From Luteipulveratus flavus (lineage in GTDB: Bacteria > Actinomycetota > Actinomycetes > Actinomycetales > Dermatophilaceae), in NCBI RefSeq assembly GCF_029080175.1, contig NZ_JARFJC010000040.1: DNA of 64,000 nt, one strand, 5' to 3'. Positions 63,135 to 64,000 of the stretch are shown one piece after another. Position 1 is the first letter of the stretch; the number at the start of each line of letters is the position of its first letter. The notes beneath the pieces are model-generated. The model saw nothing but the letters and a program-made list of their open reading frames with translations, made no database searches and was not told the origin of the DNA. The position numbers were made by a program, and so were the translations under genes.

Positions 63135-64000
63135 GTGCCCATGACCGGTCGGATCCTCAAGCGGCTCCTGGTCGGCAGGAAGATGAGCAGCGACAAGCTG
63201 GGCGAGACCCTGCTGCCGAAGAAGCTCGCCCTGCCGATCTTCGCCAGCGACGCGCTGTCGTCCGTGGCCTACGCGCCCGACGAGATCTTCATCACCCTCG
63301 GCATGGGTGGTGGCGCCCTCGCGCTCACCCACTCCTGGCAGATCGCCCTCGCGGTGATCGCGGTGATGGCGGTGGTCGTCGCGTCCTACCGGCAGAACGT
63401 CCACGCATACCCCTCCGGCGGCGGCGACTACGAGGTGGCGACCGTCAACCTCGGGCCCAAGGCGGGCCTGACCGTCGCGAGCGCGCTCCTGGTCGACTAC
63501 ACGCTGACGGTGGCCGTCTCGGTGTCCTCCGGCGTGCAGAACGCCGGTGCGGCGCTGGGCTTCATCCGCGGGCACGAGGCCCTGGTCGCCGTCGTGCTCG
63601 TCGTGCTCCTGACGGCGATGAACCTGCGCGGCGTGCGCGAGTCCGGCTCCCTGTTCGCGCTGCCGGTCTACCTGTTCATGTTCGGCGTGCTCGCGCTCGC
63701 GGTCGTCGGGTTCATCCGCAAGAGCACCGGTCACCTGCCGATGGCGGAGAGCGCCAAGTTCGAGCTGGTGCCCCAGGACGGGATGGAGACGATCGGCTCG
63801 GCGGCGATGGTCTTCCTGCTGCTGCGCGCGTTCTCCAGCGGCTGTGCGGCGCTGACCGGTGTGGAGGCCATCTCCAACGGTGTGCCGGCGTTCCGCAAGC
63901 CCAAGAGCCGCAACGCCGCCTCGACCCTGCTGCTGATGGGCGGCATCGCCGTGGTGATGCTGTTCTCGATCATCACCCTGGCTCGCTGGACCGGCATCCA
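63135..64000 (+). CDS. APC-superfamily permease (partial, 5' end)
   Basis: At least 288 residues are visible; the gene runs off the window. After a short basic N-terminus it has the first-helix motif KKLALPIFASDALSSVAYAPDE, followed by SYRQNVHAYPSGGGDYEVA, the segment MNLRGVRESG and a helix with LTGVEAISNGVPAF. The pattern matches actinobacterial APC-family permeases adjacent to TrkA genes (Rv2690c type), which are thought to transport amino acids or potassium. GTG 63135 or ATG 63141 may be the start. Confidence 0.88.
   Translation, partial: MPMTGRILKRLLVGRKMSSDKLGETLLPKKLALPIFASDALSSVAYAPDEIFITLGMGGGALALTHSWQIALAVIAVMAVVVASYRQNVHAYPSGGGDYEVATVNLGPKAGLTVASALLVDYTLTVAVSVSSGVQNAGAALGFIRGHEALVAVVLVVLLTAMNLRGVRESGSLFALPVYLFMFGVLALAVVGFIRKSTGHLPMAESAKFELVPQDGMETIGSAAMVFLLLRAFSSGCAALTGVEAISNGVPAFRKPKSRNAASTLLLMGGIAVVMLFSIITLARWTGI

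Noticed and set aside
1..64000. tRNA genes, CRISPR arrays, insertion sequences or prophage
   Set aside because: No T-loop/acceptor patterns, no regularly spaced direct repeats and no transposase, integrase or phage structural proteins were seen on either strand.

Overview
The window is a very GC-rich, densely coded bacterial chromosome segment with no rRNA, tRNA, CRISPR array or insertion sequence that I can see. The gene set points to an actinobacterium: the qcrCAB-ctaE-ctaF respiratory supercomplex, SepH, a PknL-type PASTA kinase with an Rv2175c-like partner, DUF3040/DUF3710/DUF4193/DUF5998/DUF6504 families, LLM F420-type oxidoreductases and a [2Fe-2S] ferrochelatase. A Micrococcales lineage (Intrasporangiaceae/Dermacoccaceae-like) is my best guess, by inference only.

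Layout. (1) 1-5.7 kb: ctaD end and ctaF on the plus strand, then a minus-strand ctaE-qcrC-qcrA-qcrB operon. (2) 5.9-31.6 kb: a block whose order follows the M. tuberculosis stretch from ctaF (Rv2199c) to the DUF3040 gene (Rv2169c): trpD, an exonuclease-GIY-YIG fusion, fadD, an SRPBCC protein, an ArsA-like ATPase, PlsC-type acyltransferase, aroG, pknL, an Rv2175c-like DNA-binding protein, idsA, metF, DUF3040. Inserted among these are two ROK sugar kinases, an EEP hydrolase, a split lycopene cyclase and an SOS-box-controlled DUF6504/SAV_6107 pair. (3) 31.7-42.1 kb: the block ends where mraZ and the division cluster usually follow. It joins instead a region with a second type II topoisomerase (parE and parC about 4.6 kb apart, with a GlxA regulator, a glycosylase, an APC permease and a sucrase/ferredoxin-like protein between them). 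(4) 42.4-48.7 kb: a more accessory stretch with tandem LLM oxidoreductases, an FMN 2-hydroxy-acid oxidase, a nitroreductase, an amidotransferase and an ECF sigma factor paired with a membrane-tethered BNR propeller. (5) 48.7-64 kb: a second conserved actinobacterial block: GNAT/acyl-CoA synthetase fusion, DUF5998, alkaline-phosphatase-fold protein, tdk, MFS, sepH, hemH, IMPase, DUF4193, dut (broken), DUF3710, OB-fold, two TrkA proteins and the start of an APC permease.

Most notable observations. The dut locus keeps only dUTPase motifs I and V, an internal-deletion remnant. A GNAT gene is split by one in-frame TGA. A perfect actinobacterial LexA box sits downstream of a 17-bp-spaced promoter ahead of DUF6504-SAV_6107. 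Roughly 25 genes have a TANNNT-like -10 element ending 5-8 nt before the start codon, which implies widespread leaderless transcription and also helps fix start codons.
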